Positions 7,534 to 18,991 of a stretch of 64,000 bases of DNA are shown here, piece by piece (the first letter of the stretch is position 1; each line of letters opens with the position of its first letter). Location of the stretch: the NCBI RefSeq assembly GCF_003403315.2, contig NZ_CP048407.1, positions 2,756,916 to 2,820,915 of the forward strand, read 5' to 3'. The notes under the pieces are model-generated. The model searched no databases and was not told where the DNA came from. It saw nothing but the letters and a program-made list of their open reading frames with translations. A program made the position numbers and the translations under genes. Source of the DNA: Thermaerobacter sp. PB12/4term (GTDB taxonomy: Bacteria; Bacillota; Sulfobacillia; Thermaerobacterales; Thermaerobacteraceae).

Positions 7534-8931
7534 CTAGCCCACGGTGGCGGCGATGGCTTCTTCCACCCGCTGCACGGGCACCAGCTCAAGCTCGCCCGCC
7601 ACCCCCGCCAGGGCCGGGGTCAGGTTGCCCCGGGGCAGCACCACCCGGCGGAAGCCCAGGCGCTGGGCCTCCCGCACCCGCTCGTCAACCCGCTGGACCG
7701 AGCGCACCTCGCCCGCCAGCCCCAGCTCGCCGATGACCACGGCCTCGGGATCGGCAGGCCGGTCCCGGTGGCTGGAGGCCAGGGCGACCGCCAGGGCCAG
7801 ATCCAGGGCCGGTTCGTCCACCCGCAGCCCGCCTGCCACCTTGAGGTACACGTCACAACCGCCCAGGTGGAGGCCGGCCCGCTTGTCGAGCACCGCCAGC
7901 ACCAGGGCGGCCCGGCCCAGATCCAGGCCCGTGGCCACGCGGCGAGGGTTGCCGTAGGGGGCCGGCGCCACCAGGGCCTGGATCTCCACCAGCAGGGGCC
8001 GCGTCCCCTCCACGGCGGCCACCACCGCCGAGCCCGCCGCCCCCCGGGGCCGCTCGGAAAGCAGCCGCGCCGACGGGTTGGCCACCTCCGCCAGGCCGCG
8101 ATCCTGCATCTCGAACAGGGCGATCTCGTGGGTCGCCCCGAAGCGGTTCTTGATGGCCCGCAGCAGGCGGTAGGCGTGGTGGGCGGGCGATTCGAAGTAG
8201 AGCACGGCGTCGACCATGTGCTCGACCACCCGCGGCCCGGCGATGGTCCCCGCCCGCGTGACGTGGCCCACCAGCACCAGGACCACCGGCAGCCGCTTGG
8301 TCACCGCCATCAGGAGCGCCACGCTCTCCCGGACCTGGCTGACGCTGCCCGGTGCCGAGGCCACGTCGGGGTGCGCCAGGGTCTGGATGGAGTCGATCAC
8401 CGCCAGGGCGGGCTGGTAGCGGCCGATGGCCTCCGCCGCCTGCAGGGCGTCGGTGGTGGGCAGCACCGCCAGGTCCGGGGCCAGGGCTCCCAGCCGCTCC
8501 GCCCGCAGCCGCACCTGGGCGGCCGACTCCTCGCCCGTTACGTAAAGCACCGGCGAGCCGCGGGCAGCCAGGTGCTGGGACACCTGCAGGAGCAGGGTCG
8601 ACTTGCCCACCCCGGGGTCGCCGCCCACCAGTACCACCGACCCCGGGACGAACCCGCCCCCCAGCACCCGGTCCAGCTCCGCCATGCCCGTGGGCAGCCG
8701 CGGCTGCCGGCCGGCATCCACCTGGTGCAGGGCGATGGGCTCCACCGGCTCCGTGGCCGCAGCCAGAACGCCGGCCAGGGAATGACCGCTGCGGCGCCCG
8801 CCACCTCGGGCGGGCGCCGCTGCCCGTTCTTCCACGAAGGTGTTCCAGGCGCCGCAATCGGGGCAGCGGCCGAGCCACTTGGGGCTCGCGTGGCCGCAAG
8901 CCTGGCACGTGAAGACGGTGCGCGAGGCCAC
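7534..8931 (-). CDS. radA: DNA repair protein RadA (Sms)
   Basis: 465 residues from GTG 8931, behind GGAAGGAGGAC. Domains in order: a C4 zinc finger (C9, C12, C23, C26), a RecA-like ATPase with Walker A GGDPGVGKS (103-111), the RadA-specific KNRFG motif (261-265), and a C-terminal Lon-protease-like domain. RadA is a hexameric helicase promoting branch migration during recombination (family knowledge). The Lon-like domain is structural in RadA, not proteolytic. The gene is between clpC and disA in the conserved operon order, so stress induction through CtsR is likely. Confidence 0.96.
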   Translation of the reverse strand: MASRTVFTCQACGHASPKWLGRCPDCGAWNTFVEERAAAPARGGGRRSGHSLAGVLAAATEPVEPIALHQVDAGRQPRLPTGMAELDRVLGGGFVPGSVVLVGGDPGVGKSTLLLQVSQHLAARGSPVLYVTGEESAAQVRLRAERLGALAPDLAVLPTTDALQAAEAIGRYQPALAVIDSIQTLAHPDVASAPGSVSQVRESVALLMAVTKRLPVVLVLVGHVTRAGTIAGPRVVEHMVDAVLYFESPAHHAYRLLRAIKNRFGATHEIALFEMQDRGLAEVANPSARLLSERPRGAAGSAVVAAVEGTRPLLVEIQALVAPAPYGNPRRVATGLDLGRAALVLAVLDKRAGLHLGGCDVYLKVAGGLRVDEPALDLALAVALASSHRDRPADPEAVVIGELGLAGEVRSVQRVDERVREAQRLGFRRVVLPRGNLTPALAGVAGELELVPVQRVEEAIAATVG

Positions 8932-9079
8932 CGCCGTCCTCCTTCCACCGGCCGGCCGCCTACCGGCGGGCTGCCTGCGTGGCCGGCCACGGGGCCCGGG
9001 GGTTCGCGCCCGGGCCTGGCCCCCGGGACCCGGGCCGCACGCCGGACCCCCGGCAGGGGCCATCCCCCAGAGGCCTGCC

Positions 9080-11584
<2,505 letters not shown>

Positions 11585-11605
11585 GGGCGGACCCCCCTCC
11601 ACCGG

Positions 11606-12679
11606 TCACTGGGTAGTTTTCCGTAGCGCTGCGGCGATCCTCTCCCGGATCAGCCGCGCCCGGAGCAGATCCCGCTCCCGGGCATCCAGTTCCTTGCCCG
11701 CCAGCTTCTGCAGGCAGGCCGGCCGCGTCAGCACGATCAGCTCGTTGAACACCTCCGGCCGCACGTGGGAGAGAACGTTCAGGTCGATCCCCAGGCGCAG
11801 GTCCGAGAGCAGCCGGATCGCCTCTTCCGACGAAATGGTCCAGGCGTTGGTCAAAAGGCCGTAGGCTCGCATCACCCGGTCCTTGACCCCGTCCTCGTTC
11901 TCCCGGTAGAGCCGCTCCCGGGCGCTGCGCTCCTGATCCAGCAGCTGGCGGGTGAACCCGATCAGGTTGTCGATCAGCTCCTCCTCCGACGGCCCCAGGG
12001 TGATCTGGTTGGACACCTGGAAGACGTTGCCCAGGGCCTCGGTGCCCTCGCCGTACAGGCCCCGCACCACCATGCCCACCTTGCCCAGCTGGCTGAGCAG
12101 GCGGCCCGCCTGGCGGGCCAGCACCAGACCCGGCAGGTGGACCATCACCGACGCCCGGATGCCCGTCCCCAGGTTCGTCGGGCAGGTGGTCAGGTAGCCG
12201 CGCTCGTCGTCAAAGGCGTAGCGCACGTGGGCCTCGATCACGTCATCCACCCGGGTCGCCACGGCCCACGCCTCGTGCAGCTGCAGCCCGCCCAGCAGGC
12301 ACTGGATGCGCAGGTGGTCCTCCTCGTTGACCATGATGCTGATGGAGCGGTCGTCGTTGAGGATCACGGCACCCGTGGCCGCGTTGCGGGCATGCTGCGG
12401 GCTGATGAGGTGCTGTTCCACCAGCACCCGCCGGTCCAGGGGGCTGAGATCGGCCATGCGCAGCAGGGTGAACCGGCCCAGGCCCGCTGCCGACAAGTGC
12501 TCGGTGACCCCCTCCATCAGCCGGATGATCTCCTGGCCTTGCTCAGGGCCCAGCAGGGTGGGGAACGGATAATCCTCCAGGTTGCGGGCCAGGCGGATCC
12601 GGCTGGAGAGGACCAGATCCGCAGCGGGCCCGCCCCCCTCCATCCACCGCACCCGCTGGACGCCCGGGTTTGCCGTCAT
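11606..12679 (-). CDS. mcsB: Protein arginine kinase McsB
   Basis: 357 residues of the guanido-phosphotransferase fold. Visible motifs are LVLSSRIRLARNL (nucleotide-binding arginines), NEEDHLRIQ (the catalytic NEEDH) and the catalytic-cysteine region TTCPTNLGTGIRASV. A C-terminal phospho-arginine-binding region is near ERDLLRARLI. McsB phosphorylates arginines on damaged proteins, marking them for ClpCP, and helps inactivate CtsR. Start ATG 12679 follows GGAGGGACC. It is 12 bp after mcsA and 21 bp before clpC, so the four genes form one unit. Confidence 0.96.
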   Translation of the reverse strand: MTANPGVQRVRWMEGGGPAADLVLSSRIRLARNLEDYPFPTLLGPEQGQEIIRLMEGVTEHLSAAGLGRFTLLRMADLSPLDRRVLVEQHLISPQHARNAATGAVILNDDRSISIMVNEEDHLRIQCLLGGLQLHEAWAVATRVDDVIEAHVRYAFDDERGYLTTCPTNLGTGIRASVMVHLPGLVLARQAGRLLSQLGKVGMVVRGLYGEGTEALGNVFQVSNQITLGPSEEELIDNLIGFTRQLLDQERSARERLYRENEDGVKDRVMRAYGLLTNAWTISSEEAIRLLSDLRLGIDLNVLSHVRPEVFNELIVLTRPACLQKLAGKELDARERDLLRARLIRERIAAALRKTTQ

Positions 12680-12691
12680 GTCCGGTCCCTC

Positions 12692-13282
12692 CTAACGGCC
12701 GGGTGCGGTGCCCGGGGGCGCACTGCCGGGACCGCCCGGAGGCGCCCCGGGCCCGGCGGTACCCGCCCAGCCCTCGCCCGCCCGCACCCGCTGCTCCAGC
12801 TGGCGGATCTGGTCGCGCAGGCGGGCGGCTTCCTCGTATTCCTCCCGCGCCACGGCCTCCCGCAGCCGGGCCCGCAACTGCTCCAGCTGCCGGCCCAGCT
12901 GGACCCGGCTGCCGGCCCGGGAGGGCACCTTGCCCCCATGACGAACCTGCCCCTGGATCCGCCGCAGCACGGGCTCCAGCTGCTGGCGGAAATCGTCATA
13001 GCAGTGGCTGCACCCCAGGAGCCCCGTCCGGGCGAACTCCCGGTAGCGGAGACCGCAACGGGAGCAGCGCAGATCCTGCACCGTGCCCGCCGGCGGCTGC
13101 CAGCCTTCCAGCAGGCCGGCCAGCAGGTTGTGGATGGAAAACTGGGGCTCGAAGAAGAACTCGTGCTCGTGCCGCTGGGCGCAGTGGGCGCACAGGTGCC
13201 GCTCGGTCTTCTTACCGTTGATGATCTGGGTCAGGTGCACCGTGGCCTTGCGCTGCCCGCACTCGTCGCAGAGCATCGCCAC
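12692..13282 (-). CDS. mcsA: McsA, zinc-binding activator of McsB with UVR motif
   Basis: 196 residues. Four CxxC pairs are visible: CDEC near the start, CAHC, CSRC and CSHC, which should bind zinc. A UVR motif (EEYEEAARLRDQIRQLE, residues ~150-170) mirrors the ClpC middle-domain contact. McsA activates the McsB kinase (family knowledge). Start is GTG 13282 or ATG 13276; the latter has the better GGAGG spacing. The first ~70 bp overlap the 3' end of ctsR in another frame. The C-terminal ~20 residues are Gly/Pro-rich and not conserved. Confidence 0.94.
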   Translation of the reverse strand: MAMLCDECGQRKATVHLTQIINGKKTERHLCAHCAQRHEHEFFFEPQFSIHNLLAGLLEGWQPPAGTVQDLRCSRCGLRYREFARTGLLGCSHCYDDFRQQLEPVLRRIQGQVRHGGKVPSRAGSRVQLGRQLEQLRARLREAVAREEYEEAARLRDQIRQLEQRVRAGEGWAGTAGPGAPPGGPGSAPPGTAPGR

Positions 13283-13766
13283 CGCCTCCGTCCTCCCGGG
13301 TAGGCTCCCCGCCCTTGAGGAGCTCCAGCACCATGGCCTTGAGCAGGCGGGCCCGGACCATGTCCCGCCAGGGCAGGTCGACGGCCAGGGTGTTCCGGTC
13401 CACCGCCGCCCTCATCAGCGCCGCCTCGCGGCGGCCGGCGATGCCCTCTTCCTCCAGCCGCGCGATCAGCGCCTCGGCCCCGTCCTGGTCGATCATGTCG
13501 CCCACCCAGCGGTCCAGCACGTCCAGCAGGTTGCCCCGCTCCGCCAGCGGCAGCCGCACGATGCGGATGAACCCGCGGCCGCCGCGCCGGCTCTCGATGG
13601 CGTAGCCGGCCGCCGGCGTGAAGCGCGTCTCCAGCACGTAGTTGATCTGGGAGGGTGCGCAGGCGAAGCGGGCCGCCAGCTCGCTGCGCTGGAGTTCGAG
13701 CACCCCGCCCGCCCGCTCCAGCTCCCGCTTGAGATATTGCTCAATCAGGGAACACAGCGATGCCAT
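13212..13766 (-). CDS. ctsR: CtsR, class III heat-shock repressor
   Basis: 184 residues from ATG 13766 behind GGAGGAGCC. The N-terminal winged helix-turn-helix (LIEQYLKRELERAG, QRSELAARFACAPSQINYVL, with the wing RRGGRGFIRIV) is canonical, followed by the dimerisation domain ending near RARLLKAMVLELL. About 30 extra residues beyond the usual C-terminus are encoded in the overlap with mcsA. Whether that tail exists depends on a real 71-bp overlap. CtsR represses its own operon via the tandem heptad repeat immediately upstream and loses activity on heat or McsB action. Confidence 0.95.
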   Translation of the reverse strand: MASLCSLIEQYLKRELERAGGVLELQRSELAARFACAPSQINYVLETRFTPAAGYAIESRRGGRGFIRIVRLPLAERGNLLDVLDRWVGDMIDQDGAEALIARLEEEGIAGRREAALMRAAVDRNTLAVDLPWRDMVRARLLKAMVLELLKGGEPTREDGGGGDALRRVRAAQGHGAPDPDHQR

Positions 13767-13872
13767 GGCTCCTCCTCCCCGCTCGGCCCCGTCCGCACCC
13801 GCGGGCCCGGGCGCCGCACCCCTCCCGGTGGCCCGGGCCCGCCTGGCGGGCCCCGCGGCCTGAGCGGCCCTG

Positions 13873-13889
13873 TTTGACCATCTTTGACC
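13873..13889 (-). promoter_or_regulatory. CtsR operator (tandem heptad)
   Basis: Two direct GGTCAAA heptads (minus strand, 13889-13883 and 13879-13873) are separated by three bases. This matches the known CtsR box RGTCAAANANRGTCAAA at every fixed position. It lies 10-27 bp downstream of the -10 box, across the transcription start, so bound CtsR would block initiation of ctsR-mcsA-mcsB-clpC-radA-disA. Confidence 0.95.
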
Positions 13890-13899
13890 TTTCGCCCTT

Positions 13900-13928
13900 A
13901 TTATAGGAATCCCCCAGAGGCGCCACAA
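13900..13928 (-). promoter_or_regulatory. Sigma-A promoter of the ctsR operon
   Basis: Perfect TATAAT (13905-13900) with TTGTGG (13928-13923) at 17-bp spacing, reading toward ctsR about 130 bp away. The CtsR operator overlaps the expected start of transcription. Confidence 0.85.
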
Positions 13929-14271
13929 GGGGGCAAGCCTGGGCACTCCCACCCGCTGCTGCCAGGAAGAGGCCGCGGGCCGGTGGGTCGTGGCGGTGGG
14001 GTGCGGCCACCCACCACCGTCGGGCCCGGCTTGCCGGCGGCGGGCACCCCGGCAGCCCGGGCCCAGCTGCCCGCGGCACCGTGGCAGGGGCATCGCCCCA
14101 CGGCCCCGAATCCCCAGGGGCGGACTCGACGGAAAAGGGAAAGGGTGTCCAGCCTTGGCCGCATCCCCCCCACCGCATCGCCCCCGTCCCGGGGACGCAC
14201 CCGCCGGTCCCGCCGGTCCGGTTCCCAGCCCGCCCCGGCCGCCCGGGTCAGAGGACCTGGGCACCCCCGCC
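13929..14271. other. Divergent intergenic region, no further gene seen
   Basis: About 340 G+C-rich bases between the ctsR promoter and the amidohydrolase start. Frames are open but with no ribosome site or recognisable protein. I could not find a convincing plus-strand promoter for the amidohydrolase gene. Confidence 0.3.
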
Positions 14272-16179
14272 ATGGTGCTGGCCCCCGGCCGCCGGCGCCG
14301 GACGGGCGACCGGCCTTTGCAAGGGCGGCGCCTGCTGGCCGTTGCCCTGACGGCCGCCGTGGCCCTGGCTCTGCTGGGCGGTACCGCCTACTGGGTCCGG
14401 ACGGCGGCAGGACAGGGCACGGGGAGGGGCCCGCAGGGCCTACCCGGGCCCCACGGCGGGGCAACCGGTGGTACGCCGGCCGGGGTCGTCAAGCCACCCG
14501 CCGCCGGGGCCGGCACCGCGGGCCCGGCCCCGGCGGCGGGCGACCCGGCGGCTGTCCCAGGAGCGAGCCCGGCGCCGGGCACCGGCGTACCCCCTGCCGC
14601 CGGAAGCGGCAATCCCCCGACCGGTGGCCCCGGCGTGCCACCGGCCGGGGGCACCGGCCCATCCGCGGGACGTGACCGCCCCGGCGACGCCCGGGATGCC
14701 GGCGCTGGGCCGGTCCCCGCGGGCCCCGTCTTCGACCTGGTGATCCGCGGCGGCCTGGTGGTCGACGGCAGCGGCCGGCCGCCTTACAGGGCCGACGTGG
14801 GCGTGCGGGGTGACCGGATCGCTGCCATCGGCCGCCTGGACGGCGCCCGCGCCCGCCGCGTCGTCGACGCCGCCGGCCGGGTGGTGGCGCCGGGCTTCAT
14901 CAACGCCCACTCCCACACCTACGAGTACGTGACGTCGGTGCCGGGCGGCGACGCGGACCTGCTTCAGGGCATGACCACGGTGATCGGCGGCGTGGACGGC
15001 CGCTCGCCCATTCCCCTGGGCCCGTTCCTCCGGCGGCTGGAACGGCAGGGCGTGGGCACCAACCATGCTCTCTTTGCCGGTCACGGCAGCATCCGGGCCG
15101 CGGTGATGGGCACGGACCGGCGCGAGCCCACGGGCGCCGAGCTGCGGGCCATGGCCCGGCTGCTGGAGCAGGCCATGGCGGACGGAGCCCTGGGCCTGTC
15201 GACGGGCCTGGAGTACGTGCCCGGGCGGTACGCCACCACCGCCGAGATCGTGGCCCTGGCTCGGGTCATCGCACCGTACGGCGGCATCTACTCGACCCAC
15301 ATGCGCAGCGAGGGCGATGCCGTCGCCCAGGCGCTGGCCGAGGCTCTGGCGGTAGGGCGTGAGGCCGGTGTGGCGGTTGACATCTCCCACTTCAAGGTAG
15401 TCTACCAGCGGAACTGGGATGTGCAGCCGCAGCTGATCGAGCAGATCCTGGCGGCACGGGCGGAGGGCCTGACCGTGGTGGCCGACGTGTACCCCTACCG
15501 GTCGCCGGACTACGCCAGCGCCCTGCCCCTGGCCCAGACATGGAACCGCTACCCCCCAGGGGACCTGGTCATCCGGCATAGCCGCCTGCCGGAGGTGGAG
15601 GGGATGACCCTGGCCGAGCTGGCCGCGGCCCGGGGTACCTCCCCCGCCGACGCGGCGCGGTGGCTTCTCGACCGCGACCCGGGCGCCGTGGCCACGGCCC
15701 TGGTCGTGGGCGAGGACAACCTGCGCCAGCTGCTGCGGCAGTCCTTCACCATCGTTTCCAGCGACGGTGGGGCCCGCTCCCCGTCCGCCGCCCGCAGGGA
15801 CCCCCGTCTCCACCCGCGGGTGTACGGCGCCTACCCGCGGGTGCTGGCCCGTTACGTTCGGGAGACCGGGGTGCTGGGGCTGGAAGAGGCGATCCACAAG
15901 ATGACGGGCCAGCCCGCCGCCTTCTTCGGCCTGCGGAACCGGGGCCTGATCCGGGTGGGCATGTACGCGGACCTGGTGGTCTTCGACCCGGCCACCGTGG
16001 CGGACCGGGCCACGTGGCAGGAGCCGGCGGTGCCGCCGGAGGGCATCGACCTGGTGGTGGTCAACGGCCGGATTGCGGTGGAAGATGGCCACCGGGTTCC
16101 CGGCGTCCTGGCGGGCCGGGTGCTGCGCGGCGGGCGGGATGCCCTGATGGCCCCGGCGGCAGGCGCTGGCCGGGACTGA
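14272..16179 (+). CDS. Membrane-anchored N-acyl-D-amino-acid deacylase family amidohydrolase
   Basis: 635 residues from ATG 14272; the frame is open further upstream without a better start. A single hydrophobic segment (LLAVALTAAVALALLGGTAYW, residues ~20-40) is followed by a ~110-residue Gly/Pro/Ala linker. The amidohydrolase starts at FDLVIRGGLVVDGSGRPP. Metal-site motifs are NAHSHTYEYV, STHMRSEGD, DISHFKV and SSDGGA, as in D-aminoacylases. The C-terminal composite domain has LIRVGMYADLVVFDP and VVVNGRIAVEDG. It probably acts outside the membrane on N-acyl-D-amino acids or dipeptides; exact substrate unknown. No same-strand partner gene is adjacent. Confidence 0.82.
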   Translation: MVLAPGRRRRTGDRPLQGRRLLAVALTAAVALALLGGTAYWVRTAAGQGTGRGPQGLPGPHGGATGGTPAGVVKPPAAGAGTAGPAPAAGDPAAVPGASPAPGTGVPPAAGSGNPPTGGPGVPPAGGTGPSAGRDRPGDARDAGAGPVPAGPVFDLVIRGGLVVDGSGRPPYRADVGVRGDRIAAIGRLDGARARRVVDAAGRVVAPGFINAHSHTYEYVTSVPGGDADLLQGMTTVIGGVDGRSPIPLGPFLRRLERQGVGTNHALFAGHGSIRAAVMGTDRREPTGAELRAMARLLEQAMADGALGLSTGLEYVPGRYATTAEIVALARVIAPYGGIYSTHMRSEGDAVAQALAEALAVGREAGVAVDISHFKVVYQRNWDVQPQLIEQILAARAEGLTVVADVYPYRSPDYASALPLAQTWNRYPPGDLVIRHSRLPEVEGMTLAELAAARGTSPADAARWLLDRDPGAVATALVVGEDNLRQLLRQSFTIVSSDGGARSPSAARRDPRLHPRVYGAYPRVLARYVRETGVLGLEEAIHKMTGQPAAFFGLRNRGLIRVGMYADLVVFDPATVADRATWQEPAVPPEGIDLVVVNGRIAVEDGHRVPGVLAGRVLRGGRDALMAPAAGAGRD

Positions 16180-16221
16180 GGGCGGGGGGATCAGCCCTGA
16201 CGCGGCCCCGGGCCGGCTCCC

Positions 16222-16665
16222 TCAGCGCCCGCCCGGGGCCGCCTCTTCCTCCAGCCAGCGCAGATAGTCGGGGTTCCCGTCCCGCACCTCGAAGACCAGG
16301 ATGGCAGGCACCGTATAGCTGTGCCAGCCGCGCACGGCCCGGATCAGCTCGGCCACGCGGTCGCGCCGGGTCTTCAGGACGACCACCGCTTCGTGGTCTT
16401 CCACCAGCTCCCCCTGCCACCAGTAGAAGGAGTCGATGTGCGGGTAGACGTTGGCACAGGCGGCCAGGCGCTGTTCCACCGCCTGGCGCCCGATTCGCCG
16501 GGCCTCGCCGGCGTTGGCGGCGGTCACGTAGACCAGGACCGCCTGGGCCCCGCCCGCCTGGGGGCGGCCCGCTGCCGGTTCGACCCCGGGACCTTCCCCT
16601 GCGGGCGCTTCCGCTCCAGGCACCCGCGTGGCCGCGGGCTGCTGGGGGCTGACATCCCGTGCCAT
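16222..16665 (-). CDS. cutA: CutA1-like divalent cation tolerance protein
   Basis: 147 residues from ATG 16665, with GGAGGGATC 6 nt upstream. A 40-residue low-complexity N-terminus precedes the ~100-residue CutA fold: VLVYVTAANAGEARRIGR, RLAACANVYPHIDSFYWWQG, EAVVVLKTRRDRVAELIR and VPAILVFEVRDGNPDYLRWL. CutA forms very stable trimers. Its link to copper tolerance is historical and the real role is unclear. It lies 88 bp downstream of the Lrp-type gene on the same strand, so read-through is possible. Confidence 0.9.
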   Translation of the reverse strand: MARDVSPQQPAATRVPGAEAPAGEGPGVEPAAGRPQAGGAQAVLVYVTAANAGEARRIGRQAVEQRLAACANVYPHIDSFYWWQGELVEDHEAVVVLKTRRDRVAELIRAVRGWHSYTVPAILVFEVRDGNPDYLRWLEEEAAPGGR

Positions 16666-16753
16666 GGCGATCCCTCCAGGGCACGTCCCGGCCGGTGCCC
16701 GTGCGGGCCCGCCAAGGACACCGCCCGTGCGGGCCCTCGGGCTCAGGACGGGC

Positions 16754-17257
16754 TCAAGTGGCCGGCAGGCTGCGACGGCGGCGCCGGCGTCCCTCCTCCT
16801 GGCGCTGGGGAAGGCCGATGGCGAAGTCCTGCTTGTAGATGTCCAGCACCAGGGAGGTCTGGGTGTTGGTGATGCCCTCGATCTGCGACAGTTCCTCCAG
16901 CAGGAAGGACGCCATCTCCCGGTTGTCCGAGAAGAAGGCGTACACGATGATGTCATAGATGCCCGTGGTCATGGCCACATAATGGACCCGGGGCAGGCGG
17001 GTGAGCTTTTCCACGATCTCGCGGATCCGGCTCTGGTCCACGTTGAGGCCGATGATGGCCGGCGCGTTGAACCCCACCTCGAAGGGATCCGTCACCGCTG
17101 CGATCTTGATGATGCCCTCTTCCAGCAGCCGGTAGAACTTGCGCCGGATGGTCCCTTCGGTCACCCCGATCTGCTCGGCCATGTCCACGAAGGACATGCG
17201 CCCGTCCTTTTGCAGGAGCTTGATGATCTCCCGCTCCGTCTTGTCCAGCACCACCAT
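16754..17257 (-). CDS. Lrp/AsnC-family transcriptional regulator
   Basis: 167 residues from ATG 17257. The N-terminal helix-turn-helix (DKTEREIIKLLQKDGRMSF, then EQIGVTEGTIRRKFYRLLEEG) is followed by a RAM/ACT-like effector domain (IGLNVDQSRIREIVEKL, YVAMTTGIYDIIVYAFF). The Arg-rich C-terminal tail (REEGRRRRRR-like) is unusual. It is 79 bp downstream of the aminotransferase gene on the same strand, so it probably senses an amino acid and regulates this catabolic locus (inference from neighbourhood). Confidence 0.9.
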   Translation of the reverse strand: MVVLDKTEREIIKLLQKDGRMSFVDMAEQIGVTEGTIRRKFYRLLEEGIIKIAAVTDPFEVGFNAPAIIGLNVDQSRIREIVEKLTRLPRVHYVAMTTGIYDIIVYAFFSDNREMASFLLEELSQIEGITNTQTSLVLDIYKQDFAIGLPQRQEEGRRRRRRSLPAT

Positions 17258-17335
17258 GGTCTGCGCCTCCGTCGACCCGCGCCCGCCGGGAGGGCCGGGG
17301 CGGCCCAGGCCAGGGCCGCCCCGGCCCCGCACCCG

Positions 17336-18673
17336 TCACCGGAACACGGCGGCCAGGGATTCTTCCAGCACGTCGCACGCCTCGTCGATCTGTTCGGGGG
17401 TGATGACCAGCGGCGCCAGCACCCGGATCACGTTCCCGTACAGGCCTGCCCGCGCTGTGATCACGCCCCGCTTGAGCGCCTCGGCGATGATGCGGCCCAC
17501 CGCCTCGCTGGCGGGTTCTTTGGTCGCCCGGTCGGTGACCAGCTCCATGGCCACCATGGCACCCAGACCCCGGACCTCCCCGATCTGGTCGAACCGGCTC
17601 TGCATCGCCTCGAACCGCTGCCGGAAGCGGCGGCCCACCTCCTCCGCCCGGGCCAGCAGGTTCTGCTGCTCGAACACGTCGAGCACCGCCAGGGCGGCCG
17701 CACAGGCCACAGGATTGCCCACATAGGTCCCGCCGATGGCCGTGTCGCGGGCCGCGTCCATGATCTCCGCCCGGCCGACGACCCCCGACAGCACCATGCC
17801 GCCGGCAATGGACTTGGCCACCGTCATCAGGTCCGGCTCGATGCCGAAGTGCTCGGTGGCGAACATCCGGGCGGTGCGACCGAAGCCGGTCTGGACCTCG
17901 TCGCAGATCAGGACGATGCCGTGCCGCGTGCACAGTTCCCGCACCTTCTGCAGGAAGTTGGCCGGCGGTACGACGAAGCCGCCCTCGCCCTGCACCGGCT
18001 CGATGACGATGGCGGCCACGTCTTCAGGCGCCACCGTCACCTCCAGCAGCCGCTCCAGCTGCCGGTACGCCCACAGGCCCACCTCGTCGGCCGACAGGCC
18101 CTGGGGCCCGCGGTACGGGTAGGGATAGGGTGCCCGGTAGACCTCGGGGACGAAGGGGCCCAGGCCCGCCTTGTAAGGCTTGACCTTGTGCGTGAGGGTG
18201 AGGGCCATCCAGGTACGGCCGTGAAAGGCGCCTTCAAAGGCGATCACGGCCCGGCGCCCGGTGTAGTGCTTGGCGATCTTGACGGCGTTCTCCACGGCCT
18301 CGGCGCCCGAGTTGAAGAACGCAGCCTTGACGGGGCCGGGGATGGGTACCAGGTCCGCCAGCCGCTGGGCCAGGCGCACATAGGGCTCGTAGGGCACCAC
18401 GGTGAAGTCGGTGTGGGTGTAGAGCTGCGCCTGGCGGCAGATGGCCTCCACCACCGCCGGCTGGGAGTAGCCCACGTTCATCACGCCGAAGCCGCCCGCC
18501 AGGTCGATGTAGGTGTTCCCGTCCACATCGGTGATCAGGGCGCCCTCCGCCCGCTCGATGAACACCGGGGCCAGCACCGACTTGGCGTTGGCCACGTACC
18601 GCTGCTTCAGCGCCAGGAGCTCCCGCGAGCGCGGGCCGGGAATCTCCGTCCGGCGCACGATGGACCCTGCCAC
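17336..18673 (-). CDS. gabT: Class III aminotransferase, probable 4-aminobutyrate transaminase
   Basis: 445 residues from GTG 18673, behind AAGGAGGGG. PLP-enzyme signatures: FFNSGAEAVENAVKIA, FEGAFHGRTWMALTLT, IVIEPVQGEGGFVVPP, LICDEVQTGFGRT, and the lysine motif VAKSIAGGMVLSGVVGR that forms the Schiff base. GGTYVGNPVACAAALAVL is typical of GABA transaminases. Related enzymes include acetylornithine and 5-aminovalerate transaminases, so substrate is not fixed by sequence alone. The Lrp-like gene follows directly and a Crp-like gene diverges upstream. Confidence 0.82.
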   Translation of the reverse strand: MAGSIVRRTEIPGPRSRELLALKQRYVANAKSVLAPVFIERAEGALITDVDGNTYIDLAGGFGVMNVGYSQPAVVEAICRQAQLYTHTDFTVVPYEPYVRLAQRLADLVPIPGPVKAAFFNSGAEAVENAVKIAKHYTGRRAVIAFEGAFHGRTWMALTLTHKVKPYKAGLGPFVPEVYRAPYPYPYRGPQGLSADEVGLWAYRQLERLLEVTVAPEDVAAIVIEPVQGEGGFVVPPANFLQKVRELCTRHGIVLICDEVQTGFGRTARMFATEHFGIEPDLMTVAKSIAGGMVLSGVVGRAEIMDAARDTAIGGTYVGNPVACAAALAVLDVFEQQNLLARAEEVGRRFRQRFEAMQSRFDQIGEVRGLGAMVAMELVTDRATKEPASEAVGRIIAEALKRGVITARAGLYGNVIRVLAPLVITPEQIDEACDVLEESLAAVFR

Positions 18674-18991
18674 CCCGATCCCCTCCTTGGGCTGCTGAAC
18701 CGCACATCCTTACTTTGACCCCTGCTGCGATGCCAGGGCGCCCGGGCAATGCGATGCCCGGCCGCGGCACCGGCCCCTGGGCCGTTTTTCCTGCCGGTTC
18801 TCGCATGAAGAAAGCGCCACCGCCGCGATGGCGCAAGTAAACCTTTATAGTATTCATGCTTTTCCCGCAAGCCCTTGGCGGCGGACCGCATCGCTGGCGC
18901 GTCCCGTTTCTCTCTACACCTAGTAAAAGGAAATTAGCCTATCGACTGGAAGTATCCCGGGAGGCACCCATTCGGGTGAGGAGGTCTGCCC
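18674..18991. other. Divergent regulatory region between the aminotransferase and Crp-like genes
   Basis: 318 bases, locally A/T-rich near 18835-18865 and 18915-18945. On the minus strand TTGCGG is followed 15-16 bp later by TATAAA, a weak promoter candidate for the aminotransferase. Just downstream (18814-18834) a 6-bp inverted repeat, GCGCCA/TGGCGC with a 9-nt loop, could be an operator or leader hairpin. I did not find a clear promoter for the Crp-like gene, only A/T-rich bases near 18920-18940. Confidence 0.4.
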
